48,587 nucleotides of DNA from an uncultured Bacteroidota bacterium (GTDB lineage Bacteria; Bacteroidota; Bacteroidia; Bacteroidales; P3). Below are positions 32,391 to 42,061 of this stretch, piece after piece. Location of the stretch: positions 1 through 48,587 of the forward strand of contig CADCEC010000014.1 in the NCBI GenBank assembly GCA_902800395.1. The letters run 5' to 3'. Under the pieces are notes generated by a model, which was not told where the DNA came from, did not search any database, and saw nothing but the letters and a program-made list of their open reading frames with translations. Positions within the stretch are counted from its first letter, which is position 1, and the number at the start of each line of letters is the position of its first letter. Made by a program: the position numbers and the translations under genes.

Positions 32391-35300
32391 TTAGCGCACT
32401 ATCAGTTTGCGGATGGCGTTGACGCGCTCGCCCGTGATGCGGACGAAGTAGGCGCCCTGAGCATAACCAGTGACGTCAATGGTCAGTTTTCCACTTTCCA
32501 CTTTCCACTTTCCGCTCTCACGGCCGTTCATGTCGACCACCGTCACCGTGGCGTCGCCCTCGATGCCCGTGAGGGTCACCGTGCTGCTGGCCGGGTTCGG
32601 GTAGAGGCTGATGCTGGCGTTGTCAACATCGTCGATAGCCACATCCTGGGTCTCGAAGCTCACCACATCGCTCCAGTCGCTGGTGACACCGGCGGTGCAG
32701 ACCGAGCGGACATAGACGTCGTAGGTGGTAGCCTCATCAAGACCGTTGATGGTGATGCTGTTGGTGTTGGCGGTGAGGCGACGGCAGTTCTCGCGCGAGG
32801 TGCCGGTGATACCGTAGGCCACCTCGTAGCTGCTGCTGCCGTTGGCAGTCCAGGTGATGGTGGCAGTGGTAGCGGTGGTGGCGCTGGCGCGCACGCCCTC
32901 CACCATCTGGCAGGTGGCGGTGCTGAAGTTGGCGGGAGTGCTCCATTCGCTGTAGTCACCCTCGCCGCAGATGGCGCGGACTGTCACCGTGTAGGCGGTG
33001 GCAGCGGGCAGGCCGGTGACTGTGACGGGGTTGCTGGTGGTGGCGAAGAGGGTGTCAACGCCAGCAGCGGTGATGTGGAGCTCGAAGTTGCTCTGGCCTT
33101 CCTCGCCGACGGTCCAGGCGATAGTGGCGCCGTCGAAGGTCGGGTTGGTAGTCGTCACAGCAGTGGGAGCATAGCAAGGATGAGCCTCCGTGGTAACCAC
33201 GCGGGTAACCCAGTCGCTGTAGTTGCCCTCACCGCAGACGGCGCGGACACCGAGAGTGTACTGCGTGCTGCCAGTGAGGCCAGTGAAGGTATAGGTGGTG
33301 TCGGCGACGGTAGTGCCGCTGGCGGGAGCCACCCAGGCACCCTCGACAATGGCCACCTCAAAGTTGCTGGCAGCAGAGGCCCAGTTGAAGGTAGCGGTGG
33401 TTTCGGTAGCGGTAGTGGTGCTGGAAATGACGGGAGCGTCGCAAGCGCCACTGACGCCGGTGATATTGAAGTCATCAATATAGATGTAGTAGGCATAGTT
33501 GCCCCAGTACTGGATGGCTACATACTTGGTGCCCTCGGGGAGGGTGTCGGTGAAGGTCGCCCAAGTATCGGTGGAAATGTCGGTAATCCACGCACCCCAA
33601 GTGAAACTATTGGTATCACTGGAGGTGGAGGAATAGCCGACACGGATGTTATCGACGGTAGTGGAGTCATAGCTACCCTTGAGGTACTGGAAGGAAAGGA
33701 TCATGTTGGTACCATTGAGTTCGCGAGAGATGAGGTACTGGTTGTAGTCGGAGCTGCTATTGTAGCTGCTGAAACGGAAGACGCGGTTGCCGTCGGGGAC
33801 ACTATTTAGATAGCTGTCGTCACCAACACCCAAATGGATCATGGTGTTAACCGAGGGGTTGCCGTCGCCATAAACGAGTGTCCAGCATCCCACAGGAGCA
33901 TCATCGGTCTCGAAACTCTCATGGAACGGGAACGTAGTGACAGGAGAGCAATTGTAAACATAGACCAAACCCCAGCTGGTGTCAGCACCGTATGGGTTGG
34001 TGGCGATGAAGGTGATGGTATCGATGCCCTCGGCATTATAGATAATCGACATGGCATCGGTGTTGGCATCCATCATCACAGCCTGTCCGGCAGAGGCCAT
34101 AGTGGAGTACCACTGGAGGTTCATGCTGTCGAGAGCACCTTCACGATAGTGGGCGTAGTAATGGCCGGTGTCACCAACGAAGACGGGATTGTCGCCAGAG
34201 ATGTAATAGAGGGGATTGACGGCCTCTCGGACCTCGACATTGGCGAGATAGACGGTGCCATACTGGCGGCTGCGGTTCACAAAGGCGAAGCTGACCTGCT
34301 GGCCTGCATAAGCGGCAAGTGCCAGATGGACGTCGTTAAGGGTGTAGTTATAGGTAGAATTGTTGTAGGTTTCCACCGTGTCGGTGAAGAGGAGGGTGGT
34401 GTAAGCCGAGGTGTCGCCGCTACCCGTGGTGCTGACACGCACCTCGTAGGCTGCGAGCGAGTTGGAGTAATAGCTGCTGGCGCCGCCGCCGGCATAGTAG
34501 ATAAGCTGGTAGTAGTCGGCGCTGGCAGGCATCTGGATGACGGGGGTCATCAGCCAGTCGTTGGCAACACCGCCAGTGGGACCTTCAGAATAAACATAAT
34601 TGTAACCCCACTGAGCAGTATAACTCCACGTATAGGTGGTGTTGCTGGCAGTGACATTGCCCCAACAGACGGGCAGTTCCTCCCCACCGAAGTACTCACC
34701 ATAAGGCACGGGGTAAGGAATACAACCCGTGGCGATGCGGAGGGTGGCGGAGTCAGAAACACTGGTGGCCGAGCAGACATTGAAGACCTTAATCTGATAG
34801 CGGTCGTTGCTGTTGAGACCGGTGAGGTGGGCGCTATTGGTGGTAGTGGTGGTGGTGAGCCAGGTACCGGTGACATCGCTCTCGGCCATATACTTCACTT
34901 GGAAGTTGCTGCCGTCGGAGATCCAACTAATCCAGGCTTCGCTGGTGGTCACACTGTCGAGCTGCAGATTCTCAACGGGCATGCAGTCGTCGAGAGGCTC
35001 AACGGTGATATTGTTCATGTAGACATAGTTGTAACCGCTGGGGGCCTTGATAATGATATGGTTCTTGGTACCAGTGTAGTGGTGCAGGTAGCTCTTGCGG
35101 GTCTCGAAGTTATCATAATCGCCAGAGATGAAGTAGACAGTGTCAATCCATTCGGGGTTGGCACCACCTTCGTCGCAAGCACCGACATAGAAGTTAGCAC
35201 CGTAACCGGTCAGCTTGACCTGCAGGGTGTTGATGCTGTCGGCAATGGCGGGGGTGACGATGGAAGCACCGCTATACATATAGCTGTAGGCACTGCCTGA

Positions 35301-38099
35301 AGAGTAATAGAAGTCGCCGTTAAAGGTCCAGCAGTTGTTCTCGCCAGTGGGGAAGATGCCGAAGGGGGCGTGCTTCTGGCCGCAGGCGGTAGAACCACTG
35401 GTAGCGGAGCTGAAGACAACAGTGTCGCCGCAGTCGGAGCCGAGGCGGAACTGGTAGTCGGTGCCGGCATTGAGGCCGGTGACAGTGTAAGGCTGGGCAA
35501 TAGCGGTGCCGGCGGTAAGCCACGTGGTGGAACCACCCTCACGGTACTGAACCACCCAGCTGCTTTCGCTGCCGCCCGGCAGCCAAGTGAGGGTGGCCGA
35601 CGTGGTGTCGGTCTCGCTGACAGTTACACTGGGAGGCAGACAGTCGCCGCCACCACAGCTACCGTAGAACTGCACATTGGGAGCCATGGTAGTGGTGTTG
35701 TTGAACGAAGGAGTGGCAATATCGATGGGGCTGTCAGTATAACGATAGACGCTGGTACCGATAGGCGATTCGTGGGTGGCCCACTGGAGACCGCTGGACC
35801 AGTTTCCGGTATGGTTGTAGAAAGCAATGACGAGGTTGAGGCTATCGCCGGTGGGCTGGGTCAAAAAGACAGTGTCGAAGGGAATCATGTCTGTCACACC
35901 CACAACGCCGGTATTCAGGGTGTAGTCGCTTACCACATGGGTCAGTTGCGAATAGGGGATATAGTTGGTAGAGGTCAGATTGCTCAGAGAGGTATAACCC
36001 ATATAGATATCAATCAGGTTGTCGCGATTGAGTGCATTAGACACCTCGAGGGTAATGCCGGTGATGGTGTCGATACCCTCGATGAGAGCAGCATCATAGA
36101 GCGACTGGCTGACACCGTTGTTATAGAGGCTGTAGAAGGGCACGTAGCTGGAGGTACCATTGCCGGTAGCTTCGGCGCACGGGGGCGTGTGAGGCATGAA
36201 GGTGAGGATCTCCACAGAGGAGGTGTCGCCATCTTCGCCACAGATAGTGGTGAAGGTAACCTGATACATGTGATTCTCAATCAGTCCAGTGAAGGTATGG
36301 TTGGTGGCACCTACCACCGACACTTCAACGGGAGTGGCATCGCTGTCGGAGAGGTCGGTGAGCACCAGTTCCACACTGGCGGGTTCAATTCCGGTACCAG
36401 TGAAACTCCAAGCCAGAGCGGCGGCATTGGCCGTCAGGGCAGCCACCTCGGCATTCTGCACGCTGTAGCAGCGCAGGTGGGTGGTGAAGTTATCGATAAA
36501 GGTGAAGGAAGTGGTGTCGTCACCGCAAAGCGTAGCAACATAGGCCTCAAAGTAAGTATCGCTGGGAAGACCGGTGATGAGCAGGGTGGAATCGTCGGCA
36601 GTATAATAAGAAGTAGCATTGGTATAGACATTGACAAGCTTCACCACGAAATCGGTGGCTTCGTTTGCGGGTACCCACGACAGCTGCACGGCCTCGTAGC
36701 TGACGCTGTCGACATTGCCACTGTTCAGCACTGGAGCGAGGCAGTCGCCCATGGCATCGACGATGATATCGTCGAGATAGATATAAATGCTACTGGCGTC
36801 GCCGGCAATCATACGGAAAGCGATGCATACCGAATCGCCATCACTAAAATCAGTCAACGACGAGGTATAGAATTCGAACTGGGAGGGAGAATAGTTGTAA
36901 CTCTCGTACACGAAATCGTCTACCGTAACAAACGACAGCGGCACGAAAGTCGTTGCGTCGTTGGGGTCGGTCATAATACCGGCTTCCAGCGTCACACCAT
37001 CAGGGAAGGTACTGGGCTGGATCCAGAAGGACACATGCAAGTCGGCCGGATTATGGGCAAAAAATGGTGAGGCAATGAGGGCGGTGTCGCTGTACACTGT
37101 ATAGTAGCCATAATAACTAAATTGAAGCGAACTGGTTCCGCTGTGGGCATAGTAATAATCGTCGTATACGAAGGGAGTGTTGTTAACGGAACCATCATAG
37201 TCCGCATACGAGAAGGCTTGAGTAAGCGTCCAGCAGAGGGGCACTGATTGGTTGCCTTCGCCCTCGAAGCTGGTGCTCCAAGGAAGGGTGGCGATAGCAG
37301 CGCAGGTGGTCTGCATCATTACGGCACCCGTCCAGGCACTCGTATCATCAGTTCCGCAGATAGAACGCAACTTCACCGCATAACGCGACGAAGCATTGAG
37401 TTCCGTAACAGTCAGGAAGGTATCGGTAACATTCTCGATAAGGCTATCGCCCACCATGACTTCCCACATCGTTTCGGTCGAGCCGGGAGTCCAATGGAAG
37501 GAGATGCTTTCGGTAGTGCTACCATCAAAGGTGAGAGCCATGGGAGCATTACAGAAAGCAGCATCGCTGTAGATGAAGGTGGCTTGGGGCAGGAAACCTG
37601 CTGGATTCTGTGAGCCATTGTAGCTATAGTAAGCGGCTCCAGTACGGGAAATACCCGTGCAGGAAGAACTACTATAACTACCTGCCTCGGTTTGGATGTC
37701 AATGAGCAGGTTGCCACCAGAATAGGCAAAAGCATTGGTGAACTCAAGCATCATCTGGCCAGTCGCATCACCCGACCACACCTGTACCAGCGTGACATCC
37801 GTGATAATGCCGCTCAGGGTCGAGTCAGGCACAATGGCCATACTCACTACTGCATTGCAGCTAAAGCCGCCTGAAATAGTAAAATTCAGGCCAATGATGT
37901 TTTGTCCAATCATCTCGGTCAGCATGCTGGCCGGATAGATCATCTGGTTGTGCTGGTCGGCATCGGCCCATAAACCGTAGATGGGAAGATTACTGCTAGT
38001 AGCAGACCCATCAGCCACGGTAAGGGTGTCCGTCGTGGCACGTGCTCCGAGGGGCACCATGAGCGCCGCGAGGAGCAGGAGTCGTAAAAACTTTTTCAT
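32391..38099 (-). CDS. Giant T9SS cargo protein with repeated fibronectin-type modules
   Basis: A 1902-aa exported protein. The signal peptide is MKKFLRLLLLAALMVPLGARA. The body alternates carbohydrate-binding/MAM-like beta modules with at least seven fibronectin-III-like modules, recognisable by S/T-x-TxxxxxWxxxG starts and Y..x.V(R)x.CG..D/S.W ends. The C-terminal T9SS type-A sorting domain (about 1830-1902) includes ISLYPNPASSTVTLTGIEGD and YAQGAYFVRITGER and ends with KLIVR. There is no catalytic motif, so adhesion or matrix binding is likely. An ESGKWKVESGK stretch inside the sorting domain is encoded by a tandem TTTCCACTTTCC repeat. A promoter-like TATATTTG lies upstream on the minus strand (38224-38231). 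Confidence 0.88.
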   Translation of the reverse strand: MKKFLRLLLLAALMVPLGARATTDTLTVADGSATSSNLPIYGLWADADQHNQMIYPASMLTEMIGQNIIGLNFTISGGFSCNAVVSMAIVPDSTLSGIITDVTLVQVWSGDATGQMMLEFTNAFAYSGGNLLIDIQTEAGSYSSSSCTGISRTGAAYYSYNGSQNPAGFLPQATFIYSDAAFCNAPMALTFDGSTTESISFHWTPGSTETMWEVMVGDSLIENVTDTFLTVTELNASSRYAVKLRSICGTDDTSAWTGAVMMQTTCAAIATLPWSTSFEGEGNQSVPLCWTLTQAFSYADYDGSVNNTPFVYDDYYYAHSGTSSLQFSYYGYYTVYSDTALIASPFFAHNPADLHVSFWIQPSTFPDGVTLEAGIMTDPNDATTFVPLSFVTVDDFVYESYNYSPSQFEFYTSSLTDFSDGDSVCIAFRMIAGDASSIYIYLDDIIVDAMGDCLAPVLNSGNVDSVSYEAVQLSWVPANEATDFVVKLVNVYTNATSYYTADDSTLLITGLPSDTYFEAYVATLCGDDTTSFTFIDNFTTHLRCYSVQNAEVAALTANAAALAWSFTGTGIEPASVELVLTDLSDSDATPVEVSVVGATNHTFTGLIENHMYQVTFTTICGEDGDTSSVEILTFMPHTPPCAEATGNGTSSYVPFYSLYNNGVSQSLYDAALIEGIDTITGITLEVSNALNRDNLIDIYMGYTSLSNLTSTNYIPYSQLTHVVSDYTLNTGVVGVTDMIPFDTVFLTQPTGDSLNLVIAFYNHTGNWSSGLQWATHESPIGTSVYRYTDSPIDIATPSFNNTTTMAPNVQFYGSCGGGDCLPPSVTVSETDTTSATLTWLPGGSESSWVVQYREGGSTTWLTAGTAIAQPYTVTGLNAGTDYQFRLGSDCGDTVVFSSATSGSTACGQKHAPFGIFPTGENNCWTFNGDFYYSSGSAYSYMYSGASIVTPAIADSINTLQVKLTGYGANFYVGACDEGGANPEWIDTVYFISGDYDNFETRKSYLHHYTGTKNHIIIKAPSGYNYVYMNNITVEPLDDCMPVENLQLDSVTTSEAWISWISDGSNFQVKYMAESDVTGTWLTTTTTTNSAHLTGLNSNDRYQIKVFNVCSATSVSDSATLRIATGCIPYPVPYGEYFGGEELPVCWGNVTASNTTYTWSYTAQWGYNYVYSEGPTGGVANDWLMTPVIQMPASADYYQLIYYAGGGASSYYSNSLAAYEVRVSTTGSGDTSAYTTLLFTDTVETYNNSTYNYTLNDVHLALAAYAGQQVSFAFVNRSRQYGTVYLANVEVREAVNPLYYISGDNPVFVGDTGHYYAHYREGALDSMNLQWYSTMASAGQAVMMDANTDAMSIIYNAEGIDTITFIATNPYGADTSWGLVYVYNCSPVTTFPFHESFETDDAPVGCWTLVYGDGNPSVNTMIHLGVGDDSYLNSVPDGNRVFRFSSYNSSSDYNQYLISRELNGTNMILSFQYLKGSYDSTTVDNIRVGYSSTSSDTNSFTWGAWITDISTDTWATFTDTLPEGTKYVAIQYWGNYAYYIYIDDFNITGVSGACDAPVISSTTTATETTATFNWASAASNFEVAIVEGAWVAPASGTTVADTTYTFTGLTGSTQYTLGVRAVCGEGNYSDWVTRVVTTEAHPCYAPTAVTTTNPTFDGATIAWTVGEEGQSNFELHITAAGVDTLFATTSNPVTVTGLPAATAYTVTVRAICGEGDYSEWSTPANFSTATCQMVEGVRASATTATTATITWTANGSSSYEVAYGITGTSRENCRRLTANTNSITINGLDEATTYDVYVRSVCTAGVTSDWSDVVSFETQDVAIDDVDNASISLYPNPASSTVTLTGIEGDATVTVVDMNGRESGKWKVESGKLTIDVTGYAQGAYFVRITGERVNAIRKLIVR

Positions 38100-38223
38100 A
38101 ATGATGAAGTTTTGATTAATATTAATTGAATTAACGTGTTTTCAGTTTTATTTTTTCGCGTTCCGCTTTTACTTATTTGGTTCTCAGTTTCTCTAAAGTT
38201 TTTCCTATAAGGTGTATAAGGTG

Positions 38224-38231
38224 CAAATATA
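38224..38231 (-). promoter_or_regulatory. -7 box for the giant T9SS gene
   Basis: TATATTTG on the minus strand, about 125 bp before the ATG, with a TTTTA -33-like element about 19 bp further upstream. This leaves a long 5' untranslated region. No structure was identified in it. Confidence 0.5.
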
Positions 38232-38320
38232 CACTTTTTATTTATTAGTGTAAAATTTTTTTTGCATGATTTTTGATAAGGATTGTCTATGTTCCTGATG
38301 TGGATACTGATGAAACAATA

Positions 38321-38352
38321 AAAAAATCCCGCACTTCTGTGCGGGATTTTTT
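38321..38352. terminator. Bidirectional terminator next to tRNA-Arg
   Basis: AAAAAATCCCGCAC-ttct-GTGCGGGATTTTTT is a perfect stem with A/T tails on both sides. It ends the minus-strand tRNA transcript. Confidence 0.85.
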
Positions 38353-38353
38353 G

Positions 38354-38427
38354 TGACCCTGCTGCGACTCGAACGCAGGACCTACTGCTTAGAAGGCAGT
38401 TGCTCTATCCAGCTGAGCTACGGGGCC
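38354..38427 (-). tRNA. tRNA-Arg (anticodon TCT)
   Basis: A 74-nt cloverleaf on the minus strand: acceptor GGCCCCG / CAGGGTC, D-stem after TAGCTCAG, anticodon loop CTTCTAA, T-arm CTGCG-TTCGAGT-CGCAG. The acceptor has one C-A mismatch (pair 6-67) and one G-T pair. No CCA is encoded. Confidence 0.9.
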
Positions 38428-38431
38428 GGTG

Positions 38432-38506
38432 TCGGGGCACCCAGATTCGAACTGGGGGTCTCCTGCTCCCAAAGCAGGCGCGATAACCGGGCTTCGCTAT
38501 GCCCCG
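38432..38506 (-). tRNA. tRNA-Pro (anticodon TGG)
   Basis: A 75-nt minus-strand cloverleaf: acceptor CGGGGCA with TGCCCCG, anticodon arm CCTGC-TTTGGGA-GCAGG, T-loop TTCGAAT. No CCA is encoded. It lies between tRNA-Ser and tRNA-Arg on the same strand. Confidence 0.93.
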
Positions 38507-38512
38507 GGAACT

Positions 38513-38539
38513 AAAAAGACGCCTTGCGGGGCGTCTTTT
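38513..38539. terminator. Hairpin between tRNA-Pro and tRNA-Ser
   Basis: AAAAAGACGCC-ttgc-GGGGCGTCTTTT can form a terminator on either strand. It may separate the tRNA-Ser transcript from the two tRNAs downstream or act as a processing signal. Confidence 0.65.
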
Positions 38540-38541
38540 GG

Positions 38542-38629
38542 CGGAGAAGGGGGGATTCGAACCCCCGGTACCCTAATCGAGTACGACAGTTTAGCAAACT
38601 GTTGGTTTCAGCCACTCACCCACCTCTCC
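38542..38629 (-). tRNA. tRNA-Ser (anticodon GCT)
   Basis: An 88-nt minus-strand class II tRNA with a long variable arm (GTACTCGATTAGGGTAC) and anticodon arm CAGTTTGCTAAACTG. The acceptor GGAGAGG pairs with CTTCTCC (one G-T). No CCA is encoded. Confidence 0.94.
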
Positions 38630-38649
38630 GTGTGTTCTTTCTTGACTAA

Positions 38650-38712
38650 AAAGCACCGCTTTTCTCTCTCGAAAAGCGGTGCAAAAGTACGAACATTTTT
38701 AATACTGACAAA
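38650..38712 (-). promoter_or_regulatory. tRNA promoter with a leading hairpin
   Basis: Read on the minus strand: TTTG (38712-38709), 19 bp, TACTTTTG (38689-38682), then immediately GCACCGCTTTTC...GAAAAGCGGTGC, a 12-bp hairpin ahead of tRNA-Ser. TTTTGCACCGCTTTT recurs at the promoter near 42875-42891. Confidence 0.7.
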
Positions 38713-38775
38713 AATTTTTTGTCTTAAAAAACATAAATTGTTATTTTATTTCTGATTGTCAGCAATTTGTAACGT

Positions 38776-39522
38776 TCACTTTTTCTTCGCCTGGTTGGCG
38801 ACGCTCTGCATTTTTGCGGCGATAACTTCGGGGTCTCCGAGGAATTTGTCCTCCAAGAGGTTCATCTTCTCGTCGAAGGTGAAGACATAGGGAACGGCTG
38901 TGGGGAGGTTGAACTTGATAATCTCCTCGTTCGACATGCCTTTGAGTTCTTTGACGATACCGCGCAGCGAGTTGCCGTGAGCCACTACCAGGAGGGTGTT
39001 GCGGTTCTCGAAGGCGGGCATGATGGTGCCACGATAATAGGGCATGAGACGTTCGATGGTGTCTTTCAGAGCCTCTGTGAGGGGGATGAGGTTGTCGGGA
39101 ATCTCATTGTAACGCGGGTCCATGCGGGGACTGCGCTCGTCGTGGAGGTCGAGTGCCGGCGGCTGCACGTCGAAGGAGCGGCGCCAGAGGAGCACCTGCT
39201 CGTCACCGTATTTCTCGGCGGTCTCAGCTTTGTTGAGGCCTTGGATGGCGCCGTAGCTCTTCTCGTTGAGGCGCCAACTTTTCTGCACAGGCAGCCAATC
39301 CATATCCATAGCGTCGAGAATCTCGTTGAGGGTTTTGACGGCACGCTTCAGGTAGCTGGTGAAGCAAAGCTCGGGGCGGTAGCCCTCGGCTTTGAGGAGT
39401 TTGCCAGCCTCATAGGCTTCCTTGATGCCGGCCTCGGTGAGGTCGACGTCGGTCCAACCGGTAAAAAGATTCAGTTTATTCCACGCGCTTTCGCCGTGGC
39501 GGACAAGAATAAGGGTTTTCAT
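38776..39522 (-). CDS. gpmA: 2,3-bisphosphoglycerate-dependent phosphoglycerate mutase
   Basis: A 248-aa cytoplasmic glycolytic enzyme interconverting 3- and 2-phosphoglycerate. It has the phosphohistidine motif LVRHGESAWN (H9), then LFTGWTDVDLTEAGI, the SYLKRAVKTL segment, the KSWRLNEKSYGAIQGLNKAE substrate loop and second catalytic His in VAHGNSLRGI. The PPALDLHDERSP loop and full length are typical of the dPGM type. It follows lgt after an 84-bp hairpin-rich spacer. Confidence 0.97.
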   Translation of the reverse strand: MKTLILVRHGESAWNKLNLFTGWTDVDLTEAGIKEAYEAGKLLKAEGYRPELCFTSYLKRAVKTLNEILDAMDMDWLPVQKSWRLNEKSYGAIQGLNKAETAEKYGDEQVLLWRRSFDVQPPALDLHDERSPRMDPRYNEIPDNLIPLTEALKDTIERLMPYYRGTIMPAFENRNTLLVVAHGNSLRGIVKELKGMSNEEIIKFNLPTAVPYVFTFDEKMNLLEDKFLGDPEVIAAKMQSVANQAKKK

Positions 39523-39540
39523 TTTCTATAGATTTTTTAT

Positions 39541-39605
39541 TTGTCTTGTCACCGCACTTCCGTACGGTGTTACTAACGCCTTTGGCGTGGAACATGCCTT
39601 CGGCA
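39541..39605. repeat. Three tandem small hairpins between lgt and gpmA
   Basis: CACCGcacttccgtaCGGTG, ACGCC-ttt-GGCGT and ATGCC-ttc-GGCAT follow one another within about 45 bp. The last two are perfect stems with 3-nt loops. They could act as weak terminators or mRNA stabilisers between the genes. Confidence 0.6.
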
Positions 39606-40475
39606 TTATTTGACTTTTTTATTTGTCTGTACTTTTTCTCCTTTCGGGAAAGGTCCCTGGGGGAGTTTTTCCTGATGGGCGAGCCAGGCGATGACGAGAC
39701 CTCCGATGATGAAGGGCAGGCTGAGAATCTGACCCATGTTGAGCGCCATGCCAGCCTCGAAGTCCACCTGGTCGTTCTTGACGAATTCGATGAGGAACCT
39801 CGCGCCGAAGAGGGCTACAAGCCACCAGCCGAAGATGGTGCCACTCTTGATGGCGCCCTTCTTGCGGAGGTAGTACCACAGGCTGACGCCGAAGATGACG
39901 AAGTAGCTGAGGCTCTCGTAAAGCTGTGTGGGGTGCTTGGCGACGGTCTCGTGGTTACGTTCGAAGATGAATCCCCACGGCAGGTCGGTGGAACCGCCAT
40001 AGATTTCACTGTTGAAGAGGTTGCCCAGGCGGATGAAGGCACCCCCGAGGGCGATGACGATGACCAGGCGGTCGAGAAACCACCACACATTCATCTTATA
40101 TTTGCGCCCATAAAGCCATAGGGCCAGCAGGATACCGATGGCGGCACCGTGGCTGGCGAGACCCTGGAAACCGGTAAACTTGCCATCCTCGAAGGGCCAG
40201 AATATCTCGGTCCAATGGTCGGCGGTGAGGAAGCGGTCGGGCTCGTAGAAGAAGCAATGTCCGAGGCGGGCACCCACAAGGGTGGCGAGGAACATGTAGA
40301 CGACCAGGCTCTCGAGGTAGTCGGTCTTCACCTTTTCGTGCTTGAACATGCGATACACGATGTAGTAGCCCAGCGTGAAGGCGAGGAGGAACCCCAACGA
40401 GTAGTAGCGAAGGCCGAAGGACCCGATGTTGAACATCACCGGGTCCACGTTCCAATGTATGGCTAATGTTAACAT
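39606..40475 (-). CDS. lgt: Prolipoprotein diacylglyceryl transferase
   Basis: A 289-aa inner-membrane enzyme that attaches diacylglycerol to the lipobox cysteine of prolipoproteins. About seven TM segments are visible. It has the Lgt signature (FIRLGNLFNSEIYG), the Arg-rich LVGARLGHCFFYEP segment, the HGAAIG motif and HPTQLYESLSYF. The C-terminal tail is short and basic. The start MLTLAIHWNVDP lies 33 bp after rny, so the two are likely co-transcribed. Confidence 0.96.
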   Translation of the reverse strand: MLTLAIHWNVDPVMFNIGSFGLRYYSLGFLLAFTLGYYIVYRMFKHEKVKTDYLESLVVYMFLATLVGARLGHCFFYEPDRFLTADHWTEIFWPFEDGKFTGFQGLASHGAAIGILLALWLYGRKYKMNVWWFLDRLVIVIALGGAFIRLGNLFNSEIYGGSTDLPWGFIFERNHETVAKHPTQLYESLSYFVIFGVSLWYYLRKKGAIKSGTIFGWWLVALFGARFLIEFVKNDQVDFEAGMALNMGQILSLPFIIGGLVIAWLAHQEKLPQGPFPKGEKVQTNKKVK

Positions 40476-40508
40476 TGTCTTTAACCTTTAACCATTAACC
40501 GTTAACCT

Positions 40509-42050
40509 TTATTTCGCATAGTTGATGGCGCGAGTCTCGCGGATGACAGTGACCTTGATTTGGCCGGGGTAGGTCATCTCGCTCTGGATTTGCTTGGAGA
40601 GGTCGAAGCTGAGCTTGTTGGCCTCCACATCGCTCACCTTGTCGGCACCGACGATGACGCGCAGCTCGCGGCCGGCCTGGATGGCGTAGGTCTTCACCAC
40701 TCCGGGGTAGCTCATGGCCATGTCCTCGAGTTTCTTGAGGCGGTTGATGTAGGCCTCGACGACTTCGCGGCGGGCACCGGGGCGGGCACCGCTGATGGCG
40801 TCGGCCACCTGGATGATGGGGCTGATGAGGTTGGTCATCTCCATCTCGTCGTGGTGGGCACCGATGGCGTTGCAGATGTCGGGATGTTCTTTATACTTCT
40901 CGGCGAGTTTCATACCGAAGATGGCATGCGGCATCTCGGGGTCGGTCTCGGGCACTTTGCCAATATCGTGGAGCAAGCCGGCACGTTTGGCCATCTTGGG
41001 ATTGAGGCCCAGTTCGGAGGCCATCGTGGCGGCGAGGTTGGCCACCTCGCGGCTGTGCTGCAGGAGGTTCTGTCCGTAGGACGAGCGGTATTTCATGCGA
41101 CCCACCATACGCATCAACTCATGGTTCATGTTGAGGATGCCGAGGTCGATGCAGGTGCGCTTACCCACTTCGTTGATTTCCTGCTCTATCTGACGGCGGG
41201 TCTTGGCGACGACCTCCTCGATGCGGGCGGGATGGATGCGGCCGTCGGTGACGAGCTTGTGGAGCGAGAGGCGGGCAATCTCGCGGCGCACGGGGTCGAA
41301 GCCGCTGATGATGATGGCGTCGGGCGAGTCGTCGATGATGATTTCCACGCCGGTGAGGCTCTCGAGGGTGCGGATATTGCGGCCCTCGCGACCGATGATG
41401 CGGCCCTTCACCTCTTCGTTCTCAAGGTTGAAGACCGAGACGGTGTTCTCCACGGCGGTCTCGGTAGCGGTGCGCTGGATGCTCTGGATGACAATCTTCT
41501 TGGCCTGCTCGGCGGCGGTAATCTTGGCTTCCTCGACGATATCCATGATGGTGGTGCTGGCTTCGGCGCGGGCCTCTTCGGTCATCGCGTCGACGAGCTG
41601 CTGCTTGGCCTCGTCGGCGCTCATGCCGGCGATATGCTCGAGTTTGGTGACGCTTTCCTTGTAGACTTTCTCCACCTCGGCCTGACGCTTCTTGAGGGCC
41701 TCAATCTGGTTGTTGAGGTTGTCGCTGACGCCTTTGAGCTCGTTGCTCTTCTTCTGCAGTTCGTCGACCTTCTGGCTGAGGGTCTGCTCACGCTGCTTGA
41801 GTTTGTTCTCGGCGTCGCGCATCTTGTTGTTCTGCTCGTTGACGCGCTTGTCGTGCTCGCGCTGCAGCTGGAGGAATTTCTCCTTGGCCTGGAGCTCTTT
41901 CTCTTTCTTGAGGACTTCGCCTTTCTCTTCGGCATCCTTGAGAACCTGTTGGCTCTTGGCAAGCAGTTTGTTACGTAACACTGTAGTGGTCAGCCATACG
42001 GCGATGCCGCCGCCTGCCACAATTCCGATTATGATAAATAGTACGGGCAT
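40509..42050 (-). CDS. rny: Ribonuclease Y
   Basis: A 513-aa membrane-anchored endoribonuclease that initiates mRNA decay. N-terminal TM (residues 1-23), a long charged coiled coil (about 30-185), a KH RNA-binding domain ([20 protein letters not shown], then [19 protein letters not shown]) and an HD catalytic domain ([31 protein letters not shown]). It ends with the usual [12 protein letters not shown]. Length is normal. It lies downstream of zapA and upstream of lgt, all on the minus strand. Confidence 0.97.
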   Translation of the reverse strand: MPVLFIIIGIVAGGGIAVWLTTTVLRNKLLAKSQQVLKDAEEKGEVLKKEKELQAKEKFLQLQREHDKRVNEQNNKMRDAENKLKQREQTLSQKVDELQKKSNELKGVSDNLNNQIEALKKRQAEVEKVYKESVTKLEHIAGMSADEAKQQLVDAMTEEARAEASTTIMDIVEEAKITAAEQAKKIVIQSIQRTATETAVENTVSVFNLENEEVKGRIIGREGRNIRTLESLTGVEIIIDDSPDAIIISGFDPVRREIARLSLHKLVTDGRIHPARIEEVVAKTRRQIEQEINEVGKRTCIDLGILNMNHELMRMVGRMKYRSSYGQNLLQHSREVANLAATMASELGLNPKMAKRAGLLHDIGKVPETDPEMPHAIFGMKLAEKYKEHPDICNAIGAHHDEMEMTNLISPIIQVADAISGARPGARREVVEAYINRLKKLEDMAMSYPGVVKTYAIQAGRELRVIVGADKVSDVEANKLSFDLSKQIQSEMTYPGQIKVTVIRETRAINYAK

Positions 42051-42061
42051 GATGTGATTGA

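Noticed and set aside
33834-37070. Long plus-strand open frames (488 and 566 codons) opposite the giant T9SS gene
   Set aside because: They are antisense shadows. The minus-strand protein has a signal peptide, repeated fibronectin modules and a sorting domain, while the plus-strand translations are Gly/Val/His-rich without motifs.
38100-38320. Riboswitch in the long leader of the giant T9SS gene
   Set aside because: No paired structure resembling a known riboswitch was found in this A/T-rich leader.
40560-41978. 472-codon plus-strand frame opposite rny
   Set aside because: It is a Leu/Val/Gly-rich antisense translation of the RNase Y coiled coil and catalytic domain.
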